Shown in pieces: positions 8,870 through 17,456 of a DNA stretch of 64,000 nt. This DNA is from Acidobacteriota bacterium. Its GTDB lineage: Bacteria; Acidobacteriota; Terriglobia; Terriglobales; Acidobacteriaceae. The notes below the pieces were generated by a model, which saw only the letters and a list, made by a program, of their open reading frames with translations, searched no databases and was not told where the DNA came from. Made by a program: the position numbers and the translations under genes. Each line of letters starts with the position of its first letter. Within the stretch, counting starts at the first letter, position 1. The DNA lies in contig JAJYFA010000003.1 of NCBI GenBank assembly GCA_021790995.1, positions 1 to 64,000 on the forward strand. Reading direction: 5' to 3'.

Positions 8870-9742
8870 ATGACATACACGCGTCGGAGGCCACTCATTC
8901 GGTGCGCCAGCGTTTTTGCGGCAGTGGTTTTGTGGGCAGCCGGTGTTGCAATCGGGCAGTCCGCCTCTGCCAACAACTCCAATGCTTCAGAAGGTTATTC
9001 TTCGAGTCAGTCGGGGATGACCGAGCTTGCGAGCCTTTCCCTGCCTGATGCTCCCGCGCCGGCCTTCGGCGCCCGGGGTGGAGCGGCTGCGGGCCAGTAC
9101 GGGAACGGCAAAGGGTATACCAGTGGAAGTAGTGGGCTGTGGCACCGCTTTACCTTTGAAGCCGGCGGAGGCGTCAGCGCCCCGGCTGGCGACAAGGCCG
9201 ATATCACCTGGGGCGGCGGTTTCCTGCTAGGTGGCGGCTTCAACATCACCCAGAACCTGGCCGCCTTCGTCGAGTACCAGTTCCTCGACAACAAGATTCC
9301 CGGAGCTGTCATTGCAGAGACGGGAGCCAACGGTGGCCACTACCATATCTGGTCGTTCACCATCGACCCGGAATACGATTTCTTTCCCAAAGCCAGCAAC
9401 GACTTTTACGCCGTGGGCGGCGGCGGCTTCTACCGCAAGCTGACAGACTTTACGAACCCGACCATAAGCTGCGGGTACTTCTACTACTATTACAGCTGCG
9501 GAACCACCAACCAGGTGGTCGGCCACATCTCCTCGAACCAGGGTGGCTTCAATATCGGCGGTGGCTACCAGCACCGCTTTGGCGGCATGTACGGTCAAAG
9601 CCGTACCCGATTATTTGCCGAGGTTCGTTACTTGGATGTGCTTTCGCCAGGAATCAAGTCCAAGTCGGCCAATGGCCTGGCTCCAGTCAGCATCGACCCA
9701 GACACCAAACTGCTACCGATCACAATCGGCATCCGATGGTGA
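8870..9742 (+). CDS. Secreted outer-membrane beta-barrel protein
   Basis: A 290-residue protein with a Sec signal peptide (Arg-rich N-terminus RRRPLIR, hydrophobic core and AxA-type cleavage after about residue 30). After a Ser/Asn/Gly-rich linker the mature part alternates short amphipathic strands and glycines (FTFEAGGGVSAPAG, FLLGGGFNITQNLAAFVEYQF, FYAVGGGGFYRKL, FNIGGGYQHRFG) and ends ITIGIRW with a terminal aromatic, as in OmpA/OmpW-like 8-stranded barrels. The ATG at 8870 has GAGGT 7 nt upstream and sits behind a recognisable promoter. It is transcribed alone. The cargo or function is unknown; such small barrels are common in Acidobacteriota. Confidence 0.75.
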   Translation: MTYTRRRPLIRCASVFAAVVLWAAGVAIGQSASANNSNASEGYSSSQSGMTELASLSLPDAPAPAFGARGGAAAGQYGNGKGYTSGSSGLWHRFTFEAGGGVSAPAGDKADITWGGGFLLGGGFNITQNLAAFVEYQFLDNKIPGAVIAETGANGGHYHIWSFTIDPEYDFFPKASNDFYAVGGGGFYRKLTDFTNPTISCGYFYYYYSCGTTNQVVGHISSNQGGFNIGGGYQHRFGGMYGQSRTRLFAEVRYLDVLSPGIKSKSANGLAPVSIDPDTKLLPITIGIRW

Positions 9743-9812
9743 CAAGCCAGCGATTGAGTCCGCGAATGCCGACCCTGGGCTTTCGACTGCTTGAAGATCA
9801 ACCTTTTGCGCC

Positions 9813-9844
9813 CATCCTTTCGCCTCTTTGGGGGTGAAGGGATG
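9813..9844. terminator. Imperfect hairpin after the barrel gene
   Basis: A 12-bp stem with two G-U-type mismatches (CATCCTTTCGCC at 9813-9824 against GGTGAAGGGATG at 9833-9844) lies about 70 bp after the stop. There is no clear T-run, so it may be a terminator or only an mRNA-stabilising structure. Confidence 0.4.
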
Positions 9845-10008
9845 GTTGGCGCCTTACACCGTCAACCGGTTCGCATGTTCCGTTTCCAGGCTCCGATTGA
9901 TGGCCCTGCTGTGTGGTGCTCCACCGAAAACGAGCGCCATAGGGTTCTTCCTCTGTGAAAGCAAAGCCGCCATTGCGTCGCTTCATCCCCTGTGAGATTT
10001 CATCTCCA

Positions 10009-11973
10009 ATGCATTGCGCGCCGGCAACTGCGCGCACAGTCCGCACCTTGATTGTGCGCCGTGGGGCATTCCTGTTGCTGGTCTTCGCGGCTCTTCTCGC
10101 GGGGTGCAATGCCCAGTTCCAATTGACGCAGCCGCAGACCAAAAACCCCACTCCCACGCCTCCATCGGGTCCGCCTCCCGGCAGCGGCCAGAGCGGCTCC
10201 GTTACTATTTCGCCGCAATATGTAGCGCTGGCGCCGGGGCAGACCTTTCAATTCAACGCCACCGTTACGGGAAGCGGCCAGACCGAGTGGCTCGTGAACG
10301 GGGTTCAGGGCGGAAGCACGGCCACGGGCACTGTCAGCGCCAGCGGAAATTACACCGCCCCGGCTTCCATCACGCAGAGCGAAAACGTCACTGTCACCGT
10401 GGCGCTCTCCGGCTCGGCGCAGCAGAATTATGCCACGGCAGTGGTGTCCATCATGCAGCCCGCCGTGGTTACCTGTCCCTTTCAACTCGGCAATCCGCTG
10501 GTGGCGCAGTACTCGCTCTACCTGCCTTCTCCGGGCAAGATGAGCGTCGAGTTCGGAACCACCACCAGCTACGGGCTCGAAACCTGGCAGGTCCCCACCC
10601 CTTCGACCAATGGCGGGGACGTGCAGATCTACGTTGCCGGCATGAAGGGATCGACGCTCTATCACATGCGCGCCCAGGTGACGCTCTCGAACGGGGCCAC
10701 CTACACCGACGCCGACCATACCTGCTACACGTCCGTGCCGCCTGTCACTTCACCAATCAGTGTCACTGCAACCAGCGGATCGACGCCTCAATCCGGCATC
10801 GAGATGTGGAATACGCTCGTTCCGCCGACCGACACGCAGGCCTTCGCCACCGATCTGAATGGCAACGTCATCTGGACCTACGCCTATACGCACGGGAACA
10901 ACGATTTTTTGCAGGGCATTCAACTGCTCCCCAACGGCAACATGCTGACGCTGATCTCCTATCTTTCCTCGATGAATCCAGTTACGCTGCCCAGCGGTAC
11001 CTTTAACGAGATCCGCGAGATCGACCTGGCGGGCAACACCGTCCAAAGCCTGACCATGGATCAACTGAACCAGAAGCTGGCCGCGGGGAACTGGCGTGAC
11101 GCCGAGGGTAACCTGATGCAGTTGGGCAGCTTTCACCACGATGTATTGGCGTTGCCCAACGGGCACTTTGTCCTGCTGGCCACGTACATTCGGAACATCA
11201 GTAATCTGACGGGCATCACCGGCACTGTCCCCGTGATCGGCGACGCGCTGGTCGACGTGGACAAGAACCTCAACCCCGACTGGGTGTGGAGCGCCTTCGA
11301 TCATCTCGACGTGAATCGCCATCCGATGAACTTCGGCATCACCAGCAACAACGTGACAGTCTATGACTGGACGCACTCGAACAACATGCTTTATTCCGAT
11401 GACGGCAACCTGCTGCTTTCGATGCGCCACCAGAACTGGATCATCAAGATCAATTTCCTCGATGGCAGGGGATCAGGCGACGTCATGTGGAGACTGGGCT
11501 ATCAAGGAGATTTCAAGCTCGTGGGCGCTACCGATCCCACCGATTGGTTCTACGCGCAGCACGGTATGAACTTCTTCACATCCAACACCAGCGGCGTCTT
11601 CCGCATCGGGATGATGGACAACGGCAACGACAGGACTTTTCCCTCGGGTCAGGTGTACTGCAAGCCATACGCGCCTTCCAGTGCGCAGTGTTACTCCACG
11701 ATGCCGCTGCTTGAAGTGAACGAAAGCACCATGACGGCCACCATGATTCAGCACTACGTGCCGCCAGACACATACTTCAGCTTTTTCGGGGGTAACGGCG
11801 ATCTGCTGGCCAACGGCGACTACGAAGTGGATTTTTGCGCACCGACAAAGGGCGCCATCGTGCAGGAACTTGACCCGCAAAAGCTGCAAGTGCTGTGGCA
11901 GGCCACAACGCCGAAAGCTGACCAGTACCACGCCTATCGCATGCCCAGCCTCTATCCCGGCGTACAGTGGTAG
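10009..11973 (+). CDS. Arylsulfotransferase (ASST)-like lipoprotein
   Basis: A 654-residue exported protein. The N-terminus has a basic region, a hydrophobic core LLLVFAALLAGC and a lipobox (LAGC), so it should be a lipoprotein. After a Pro/Gly-rich linker comes a bacterial Ig-like domain (about 60-150), a fibronectin-like segment (160-250), and an arylsulfotransferase-type beta-propeller from about residue 260 (SGIEMWNTL, FATDLNGNVIWTY, FLQGIQLLPNGNML, SFHHDVLALPNGHFVLL). ASST enzymes move sulfate between phenolic compounds through a histidine intermediate; whether catalysis is retained here I cannot show. I chose the ATG at 10009; a GTG at 9955 would add 18 residues. It stands alone upstream of tRNA-Gln. 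Confidence 0.75.
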   Translation: MHCAPATARTVRTLIVRRGAFLLLVFAALLAGCNAQFQLTQPQTKNPTPTPPSGPPPGSGQSGSVTISPQYVALAPGQTFQFNATVTGSGQTEWLVNGVQGGSTATGTVSASGNYTAPASITQSENVTVTVALSGSAQQNYATAVVSIMQPAVVTCPFQLGNPLVAQYSLYLPSPGKMSVEFGTTTSYGLETWQVPTPSTNGGDVQIYVAGMKGSTLYHMRAQVTLSNGATYTDADHTCYTSVPPVTSPISVTATSGSTPQSGIEMWNTLVPPTDTQAFATDLNGNVIWTYAYTHGNNDFLQGIQLLPNGNMLTLISYLSSMNPVTLPSGTFNEIREIDLAGNTVQSLTMDQLNQKLAAGNWRDAEGNLMQLGSFHHDVLALPNGHFVLLATYIRNISNLTGITGTVPVIGDALVDVDKNLNPDWVWSAFDHLDVNRHPMNFGITSNNVTVYDWTHSNNMLYSDDGNLLLSMRHQNWIIKINFLDGRGSGDVMWRLGYQGDFKLVGATDPTDWFYAQHGMNFFTSNTSGVFRIGMMDNGNDRTFPSGQVYCKPYAPSSAQCYSTMPLLEVNESTMTATMIQHYVPPDTYFSFFGGNGDLLANGDYEVDFCAPTKGAIVQELDPQKLQVLWQATTPKADQYHAYRMPSLYPGVQW

Positions 11974-12175
11974 CAGCGGATTCCGCTCTGATATGAAGGA
12001 AGTTGCGCAGCCTAAGCTCATCTTCTGCAGTTAGCGGCGCAATGCGCGGCGTAACAGCATCGCTCTTTTCTTGGAGGTTCTCTGATAGGGACCGGAATCC
12101 ACCGAATTCCTCAACGAAAAGTTGCGACAGAGGCTTTTTCGGGAGAATGATGAAGCTTAAGTTGCTGATTCTATT
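11974..12175. other. Intergenic region, nothing recognised
   Basis: About 200 bp between the ASST-like gene and the 3' end of the minus-strand tRNA. I see no gene or strong hairpin. Confidence 0.4.
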
Positions 12176-12249
12176 TGGCTGCCCCCCAGGGATTCGAACC
12201 CCGATATGCTGATCCAGAGTCAGCTGTCCTGCCGTTGAACGAGGGGGCA
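12176..12249 (-). tRNA. tRNA-Gln (anticodon CTG)
   Basis: Read on the minus strand, this folds into a full cloverleaf: acceptor TGCCCCC pairs with GGGGGCA, the anticodon stem GCTGA/TCAGC encloses the loop CTCTGGA with anticodon CTG (decodes CAG, Gln), and the T arm CGGGG-TTCGAAT-CCCTG is present. The discriminator is G and the 3' CCA is encoded. The 74-nt span includes the CCA. Confidence 0.95.
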
Positions 12250-12325
12250 ACACACGCGCTCTGACTGCGATGACTTGCAGCCATGTGGGTAGTCCTGGCG
12301 AAAAACCCACCACGCCATCTTCTCC

Positions 12326-12355
12326 ATCTTAAGGGGCGCTCGCGGGCGAGGTCAA
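12326..12355 (-). promoter_or_regulatory. Probable promoter of tRNA-Gln
   Basis: On the minus strand TTGACC (12350-12355) and TAAGAT (12326-12331) are separated by 18 bp. Transcription would begin near 12319, giving a leader of about 70 nt before the mature tRNA. Confidence 0.5.
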
Positions 12356-12429
12356 CGTCGCTGGTTACGATCTTTCGACGGCGCACCCCCAAAGTCGCCA
12401 ATCGATTCCCAAGGCACGAGGACATTCCC

Positions 12430-12459
12430 CTGGAGTGGACGGGGCTGGAGTGGACGGGG
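12430..12459. repeat. Perfect 15-nt tandem duplication
   Basis: CTGGAGTGGACGGGG occurs twice head to tail (12430-12444 and 12445-12459) in the intergenic region upstream of the MscS gene. Confidence 0.8.
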
Positions 12460-12675
12460 CCGGCGGGATTCGTTCTGGTCAGGCAGACTTGACGTGCGCC
12501 CCGCTTTGCATTGGGCCGCCGCCGAAGTGGTTCTCCCGAAAGGCCACAACTCCTGGAAGCGAGATCGCCCCGGCCTGAGAACATTCTGCTGATAAGCTGG
12601 GGATGAGATTCTCGGGAATCGAAGGTTCCATGCCGGAGCCAGGTGCTTCCCGGAATTTGCGCACCGAGTCCTTTC

Positions 12676-14532
12676 ATGACAACATCGCCGAATCCCCCCC
12701 AGCATTCAGGAAATGCACACTCACGAGTCCTCAATCGAGCGAGACTCACGGTTATTGCGGCTCTGGTGACGCTGCTTGCTGTGTGTCTCGCGAGTTTGTG
12801 GGTGACTCGGGGCGCCATGGCTCATCTTCCATTTCTCCTGCAAAATGGAAAGGCCAATAGCCCCGGCGGTAATGCGGCGGTTCTCGTTGATTTGCGTCCA
12901 TGGCAGACGGCGCAGGCATTGGCTCCACTGGCGGTAACTCAGGAGGAGTACGAATACGCCCGCGCGGCCGAACGCCTGGCCGACCATGAGGTCGATCAAG
13001 CATTTGCGACCGCTCTCCGGCAGGCCAACCTGGCAGCCGAGCATCGCACATTTGCCGGCAAGGCTCTTGTGCTGGCGCAGAAGGTCCAGCAACTGCAGCA
13101 GCTTGTTGTTCAGGATCAGGCGGCGGTGCAGCGCCTCACGGATTCCGCCACATCGCAGGGCGCAAAGGGAGATCAAAGCAGGAAGCCTGTTGCCCACAGT
13201 AACGAACTCGCAATCGCCAAGGCGCAACTCGGGCTCGATTCGGATGAACTGGCCGACGCGCAGCGTAATCTTGATCGGGTATCAGGCGACCATCGGGAAG
13301 AAATCCAAGGCGAACTTGCCGCGCACGAACAGTCCATGCGCAAGTATGACAGCGAGGTGAGTCAAGGCGGGGAGATCGCTGTGATCGCGGTAGCCCGGCA
13401 GGGAACGCTGGCGGGCCGCTTGAGGGGTTGGTTCAGCCAGAAGAACCGGTATCAACTGCTTCAGCAGGCTCTCCAGGGAGCCGAAGACGACATACGCGCA
13501 CTGACCGCCCAGTACAACGCTCTTGAGGCGAAGGCCAACGCTGAAACCGGTACAGCAACGAGCCAGACTTCTACGCTTGCCAGCCTGAAAGATCGCAGCG
13601 TGGAACGCGAGATTCTTAGTATTTATGACGACCGCATTGAGACCGAGCAGCAACTGGCCACGGTTTATCAAAAGTGGTCGGCTCAGGTCCTTCTGCAACA
13701 TCGCATCCTTTTCCATTTGATTCTGCAGTCTCTGTCGCTGATTCTCTTCATTCTCGTGTGCATGGTTCTTGGCGATGCCTTGGTGAGGCATCTCACGGCC
13801 ACTTCCGTGCTGGGCCGCAGACAGATGCACACGCTCCGCAGCATCCTCGAGCTAGGCATTCAACTGGTGGGGATTTTGTTGATTCTGTTGGTGGTGTTTG
13901 GCTGGCCACGGCAGATGCCCACCATTCTAGGTCTGGTCACGGCCGGCATCACGATCGTGTTGCAGGATTTCATTCTCGCGTTTTTTGGATGGTTTGTTCT
14001 GATGGGCAAGAATGGGATTCACGTGGGAGATCGCGTTGAAATCAACGGAATCACCGGAGAGGTAGCCGAGATCCGATTGATGAACACGACCCTGCTGGAG
14101 ACCGGAAACCCCGCCGATATGGGGCTTCTGACTGGCCGCCGTATCTCTTTCAACAACAGTTTCGCGATCCGCGGCCAATACTTCAACTTTTCCACGGATG
14201 GCCAGTGGATGTGGGACGAAGTCTCGGTGAGTCTGCCGTCTTCGGCTGATCCCCGCATGATGATCAAGCGCGCGCAGGAGATTGCCACAGAGGAGACGCG
14301 GGAAGGCGCAGCCATCGCCTTGCGGGAGTGGGAACACTCGCGGCATCGCGCGCATCTTGCAGGTCTCAATACAGATCCGGTGGTGAGTCTTAAACCGACG
14401 TCGATGGGATTCGACCTGCACGTGCGCTACGTTACGCGGGCATCGGCGAAATCTGAGGTCCGGCTTGCATTATATCGGCGCGTATCCGACCTGCTGCTGG
14501 AGCCGAAGAATACTCCCCCACAGAGCGCATGA
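12676..14532 (+). CDS. MscS-family mechanosensitive channel with coiled-coil N-terminus
   Basis: A 618-residue membrane protein. An N-terminal hydrophobic helix (about 25-50) is followed by a long, Gln/Ala/Glu-rich, probably coiled-coil periplasmic region (about 80-330). Three or four transmembrane helices follow at about 340-450, then the MscS pore helix and beta domain with the conserved segment FGWFVLMGKNGIHVGDRVEINGITGEV near 450. This is typical of the larger, MscK-like MscS proteins that release solutes under hypo-osmotic stress. I chose the ATG at 12676; an in-frame start 33 bp upstream adds nothing conserved. It is monocistronic. Confidence 0.85.
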   Translation: MTTSPNPPQHSGNAHSRVLNRARLTVIAALVTLLAVCLASLWVTRGAMAHLPFLLQNGKANSPGGNAAVLVDLRPWQTAQALAPLAVTQEEYEYARAAERLADHEVDQAFATALRQANLAAEHRTFAGKALVLAQKVQQLQQLVVQDQAAVQRLTDSATSQGAKGDQSRKPVAHSNELAIAKAQLGLDSDELADAQRNLDRVSGDHREEIQGELAAHEQSMRKYDSEVSQGGEIAVIAVARQGTLAGRLRGWFSQKNRYQLLQQALQGAEDDIRALTAQYNALEAKANAETGTATSQTSTLASLKDRSVEREILSIYDDRIETEQQLATVYQKWSAQVLLQHRILFHLILQSLSLILFILVCMVLGDALVRHLTATSVLGRRQMHTLRSILELGIQLVGILLILLVVFGWPRQMPTILGLVTAGITIVLQDFILAFFGWFVLMGKNGIHVGDRVEINGITGEVAEIRLMNTTLLETGNPADMGLLTGRRISFNNSFAIRGQYFNFSTDGQWMWDEVSVSLPSSADPRMMIKRAQEIATEETREGAAIALREWEHSRHRAHLAGLNTDPVVSLKPTSMGFDLHVRYVTRASAKSEVRLALYRRVSDLLLEPKNTPPQSA

Positions 14533-14702
14533 CCGCCGTCGGCGTGGCGCGCGCGGCAGGGATCAATGGAGCCTGTTCGCATCCTGCAGAACTGCCGCAC
14601 CCTCTTCACGCTTCCGCGCCGAACACGAGAGCCGATGCACCGTCTCAGTTTTCCAGGCGAGCCGGATGGTGTAAAAACATCTAAACGGCGAAAACAACCA
14701 TT

Positions 14703-16241
14703 ATGACTCCAGAAAATCTCTCGCGCCGTGCTTTTATCTCTGGCGCCGCGCTTTCCACTCTTGCCTTGCGCACTGCCGGTGCTGGCACGCTCGCACCCGC
14801 TTTACCCATCACGCTTCGCACGCCTCTTGGGTCGCTCGAAGGCGAGGAATCCGCCGGTGTTCGCGTCTTTCGTGGTGTGCCCTTTGCGGAGCCGCCCGTC
14901 GGTTCGTTGCGCTTCCGCTCACCGGTTGCCGCCAAACCGTGGTCCACTCCGCGCAATGCCACCCGCTTTGCGGCAGCCGCCGTGCAAGCGGGGGCTGCCG
15001 ACGTTCCGCACAGCGAGGATTGCCTCTACCTCAACGTCTGGGCCCCGGCCGCCAAAGGCTCCTATCCGGTTTATGTCTGGATTCACGGCGGCGGCTTCGT
15101 CGGCGGACGTTCCTATGTGCCAATTTTTGACGGAACCCTGCTGGCCGAGGAAGGGATCGTCTGCGTGACGGTTGCCTATCGGTTGGGCGTCTTTGGTTTT
15201 CTCAATCTTGGCCCGCTGCTCGGTTCCAGCTACGCGGGCAGCGCCAACAATGGCCTGCGCGACGTAATGGCCGCGCTCGACTGGGTGCAACAGAACATCG
15301 AAGCCTTCGGCGGCGATCCGTCGCGGGTTACGGTCGGCGGTCAGTCCGCCGGCGCCAAACTCACCGACATCCTGATGGGCGCTCCCTCTGCGCGTCCGCT
15401 CTTTCGGCAGATGGTCTCCGAAAGCGGCGGCGCGGAGCGGGTTTGGACCGCGGAGCAAAGCGCCGCCGTGGCTGAAGGCTACGGGAAACTCTGGCGAGCC
15501 AGTACCGGTGATCCCATCTCCGCACTGGCCACGGCGCCCGCTCAGTCGCTCATTCCGGCGCAGACGCAGCTTATGCAAACGTGGCCGCATCATTTTCCGC
15601 TGCGCTCCGAGATTGACGGCTCTCTGTTGCCGCGCCTGCCGGTTGAAACCATCGCCGCCGGCTCCAGTCGCGGCAAGCGCCTGCTCATTGGCACCAATCG
15701 CGACGAGAGCGCAGCCTTTATCGGCCCGCATCCGGAGCACGATGCGGACGCGGTGGATCTGGGCAACATGCGTCCCTCGCAATTTCTCGATGTCTACGAA
15801 GAGTACAAGAAGATCTATCCGGAGATGACGGTCGAGCAGCGTCGCATTCGCGCGCTTACGGCCGAGGAGTACTGGATACCTTCCGTTCGCGTCGCCGAGT
15901 CGCACGACAATGGTGGTGGCCAAACCTGGATGTACCGGCTCGACTTCCACGAAGGCAGCGGACGCCTGGGCGCCTTCACGCCGCACTCGCTCGAACTGCG
16001 CTTCGTCTGGGAGCATCCTTCGCCCCAGGTGGCCAACGCCGCCGCTGAAGCTGCTCTCGCACGCCAGATGCACGATGCCTGGTGCGCATTCCTGCGCGGC
16101 GAAGCGCCCGCCGCTGCGGGGCTTCCCCGCTGGCCGGCTTACACGCCCGGCGAACGGCGTACGATGATCTTCAACGTCGAGAGCCGCGTGGAAGCCAATC
16201 CTCAGGCCGCCGAACTGCGTCTTTGGCGAGGAGTTCTCTGA
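14703..16241 (+). CDS. Tat-exported type B carboxylesterase
   Basis: A 512-residue alpha/beta-hydrolase of the carboxylesterase type B (COesterase) family, hydrolysing carboxylic esters. The N-terminus SRRAFISGAAL fits a twin-arginine signal. Family motifs are FRGVPFAEPPVG near 55, EDCLYLNVWAP near 105, and the oxyanion segment VWIHGGGF. The triad is visible: S215 in GQSAG, E335 in GTNRDES and H428 in FTPHSLE. Its last 40 bp overlap the 3' end of the convergent antitoxin gene, so the esterase C-terminus (RLWRGVL) and the antitoxin tail are encoded on opposite strands of the same DNA. Confidence 0.9.
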   Translation: MTPENLSRRAFISGAALSTLALRTAGAGTLAPALPITLRTPLGSLEGEESAGVRVFRGVPFAEPPVGSLRFRSPVAAKPWSTPRNATRFAAAAVQAGAADVPHSEDCLYLNVWAPAAKGSYPVYVWIHGGGFVGGRSYVPIFDGTLLAEEGIVCVTVAYRLGVFGFLNLGPLLGSSYAGSANNGLRDVMAALDWVQQNIEAFGGDPSRVTVGGQSAGAKLTDILMGAPSARPLFRQMVSESGGAERVWTAEQSAAVAEGYGKLWRASTGDPISALATAPAQSLIPAQTQLMQTWPHHFPLRSEIDGSLLPRLPVETIAAGSSRGKRLLIGTNRDESAAFIGPHPEHDADAVDLGNMRPSQFLDVYEEYKKIYPEMTVEQRRIRALTAEEYWIPSVRVAESHDNGGGQTWMYRLDFHEGSGRLGAFTPHSLELRFVWEHPSPQVANAAAEAALARQMHDAWCAFLRGEAPAAAGLPRWPAYTPGERRTMIFNVESRVEANPQAAELRLWRGVL

Positions 16242-16624
16242 CCTGCGCCGCGGACCGCGGCGGGCGCGGTCTTCACGGGCTTCTTCGCCGCCTGCTTTCG
16301 CGACTTCTTCTGCTGCGGCACGACAGAAAGGCTCAGGCCCATCGTGTTCAGCACCGCGACCAGCGTCTTGAGCGTTGGATTGCCCTTGGGCGAAAGCGAG
16401 CGGTAGAGCGACTCGCGGCTGATGCCAGCTTTGGCGGCAACGGCGCCGAGCCCGCCGTAGGCTTCGGCGAGAGCGCGCAGCATAATCAAGCTTCCACCGC
16501 GTTCTTCGGGGTTGTCGAGGGATTCCAGAGCCACCCTCAGGTATTCGACGGCGAGTTCGCAGTCAGAACGAAGGAGTGCGACCTCCCACTCGTGGTATGA
16601 GGACCCGGCCTTGTATTGTTTCAT
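16202..16624 (-). CDS. HigA-like (HI1420-type) antitoxin with basic C-terminal tail
   Basis: A 140-residue antitoxin of the 'addiction module antidote' (HI1420/HigA-like) type. The XRE-like helix-turn-helix is at about 60-105 (VAAKAGISRESLYRSLSPKGNP, TLKTLVAVLNTMGLSLSVVP). The ATG at 16624 overlaps the toxin stop by 4 bp (ATGA), giving the toxin-first order typical of this class. After VVPQQ, where family members usually stop, there are about 36 extra Lys/Arg/Ala-rich residues that run into the 3' end of the esterase gene on the other strand. The antitoxin should bind the toxin and repress the operon through the palindrome at 16953-16970. Confidence 0.85.
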   Translation of the reverse strand: MKQYKAGSSYHEWEVALLRSDCELAVEYLRVALESLDNPEERGGSLIMLRALAEAYGGLGAVAAKAGISRESLYRSLSPKGNPTLKTLVAVLNTMGLSLSVVPQQKKSRKQAAKKPVKTAPAAVRGAGQRTPRQRRSSAA

Positions 16625-16944
16625 CCCTGCCTCCGCTTCCAATCGGCCCAAAACTCTTTTGCCCGCTCGATGTCTTTCTGCTGGCTAGCCTTATCGCCGC
16701 CACAAAGCAACACCACGATTACTGAACCGTGACGTCCGACATACGCCCTGTATCCCGCCCCTACATGAATCCGCAGTTCAAAAACGCCTTCGCCGACCGA
16801 TGCCCAGTCTCCGAAGTTGCCAGCCTCGAGTTGGCGCATGCGAGCGAGAATGCGCGTTTGTGCAATCCTGTCGCGCAGCGATCGAAGCCAATCATCGAAT
16901 GGATACTTACCTGAATCCTGGCGGTATCGAACGATCTCAAACAC
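16621..16944 (-). CDS. HigB/RelE-like toxin (HI1419-type addiction module killer)
   Basis: A 107-residue protein of the Gp49/HigB-like RelE superfamily, predicted to be a ribosome-dependent mRNA interferase neutralised by the downstream antitoxin. The family pattern is clear: an N-terminal FDDWLRSLRDR helix, the strand FELRIHVGAGYRAYVGR, then the segment IVVLLCGGDKASQQKDIERAKEFW. The start is a GTG at 16944; no ATG in this frame precedes the conserved region. The start lies about 9 bp from the inverted repeat that probably is the operator, so the transcript has a very short leader. Confidence 0.85.
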   Translation of the reverse strand: MFEIVRYRQDSGKYPFDDWLRSLRDRIAQTRILARMRQLEAGNFGDWASVGEGVFELRIHVGAGYRAYVGRHGSVIVVLLCGGDKASQQKDIERAKEFWADWKRRQG

Positions 16945-16952
16945 GAAAAAAG

Positions 16953-16970
16953 TGTAGCATAAAGGCTACA
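16953..16970 (-). promoter_or_regulatory. Palindromic operator/promoter of the toxin-antitoxin pair
   Basis: Perfect inverted repeat TGTAGC-N6-GCTACA lies 8 bp upstream of the toxin GTG. On the minus strand the centre holds TATGCT, a reasonable -10. The arrangement fits autorepression by the HTH antitoxin. Confidence 0.6.
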
Positions 16971-17000
16971 TTTCCTGCGGACTGGTACACTAATTTTGCA

Positions 17001-17439
17001 ATGGATGCATCTGTAACCGTCTCGATGATTTCAGGCGCAGCGAGCATAACGATCGCTGCGGTGAGCTATTTCTTAGCGAAGAAGAAGGACCGAGAGGCGG
17101 ATTGGAGAAAATACAAGTTCGAGCAGTACAAAGAGTTTCTAATATCATTAAGCAGGATCATTGGTCAGGAGCAAAACACCCGACGACCAACGGCGCTTTG
17201 CTGAAACATGCAACACACTGTACCTGATCGGCACAAGTGGCGTGCTAGAGGCACTCCAAGCGTATCGCGACACAATTTGTCCCTCTCGCGGCCAGTCCGA
17301 CATGGAACATAATCGTAGATTGTCGACGCTGATTTGGGAGATTCGGAAAGATGTCGAAATTCCCGGAACTCCAAATGCGTCCGACTTCTCTGCTCGTCTT
17401 TGGCCCTCTGGTCTGAACTTTCCGATATCAAGCAGTTAG
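17001..17439 (+). pseudogene. Frameshifted small membrane-anchored protein
   Basis: From the ATG at 17001 a frame encodes MDASVTVSMISGAASITI, a single hydrophobic helix, then a charged helix (KKKDREADWRKYKFEQYKEFL) and stops at 17204. A second frame, shifted and open from about 17150 to 17439, continues in the same style (QRRFAETCNTLYLIG, LEALQAYRDTI, LSTLIWEIRKDV). Together they look like one protein of about 145 residues with an N-terminal anchor, broken by a one-base change near 17150-17170. The family has no function known to me. The DNA is visibly more AT-rich than its surroundings and adjoins the toxin-antitoxin pair. A sequencing error is the main alternative. Confidence 0.6.
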
Positions 17440-17456
17440 GATTCTCGGAAACTCCT

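Larger units (their letters stand above)
12250..12675. other. Intergenic region between tRNA-Gln and the MscS gene
   Basis: About 425 bp. It holds the tRNA promoter and a 15-nt direct repeat, and presumably the promoter of the downstream channel gene. I see no further gene. Confidence 0.4.

Noticed and set aside
12176-12675. Integration site of a mobile element at tRNA-Gln
   Set aside because: No integrase, direct repeat of the tRNA 3' end, or foreign genes are seen next to it.
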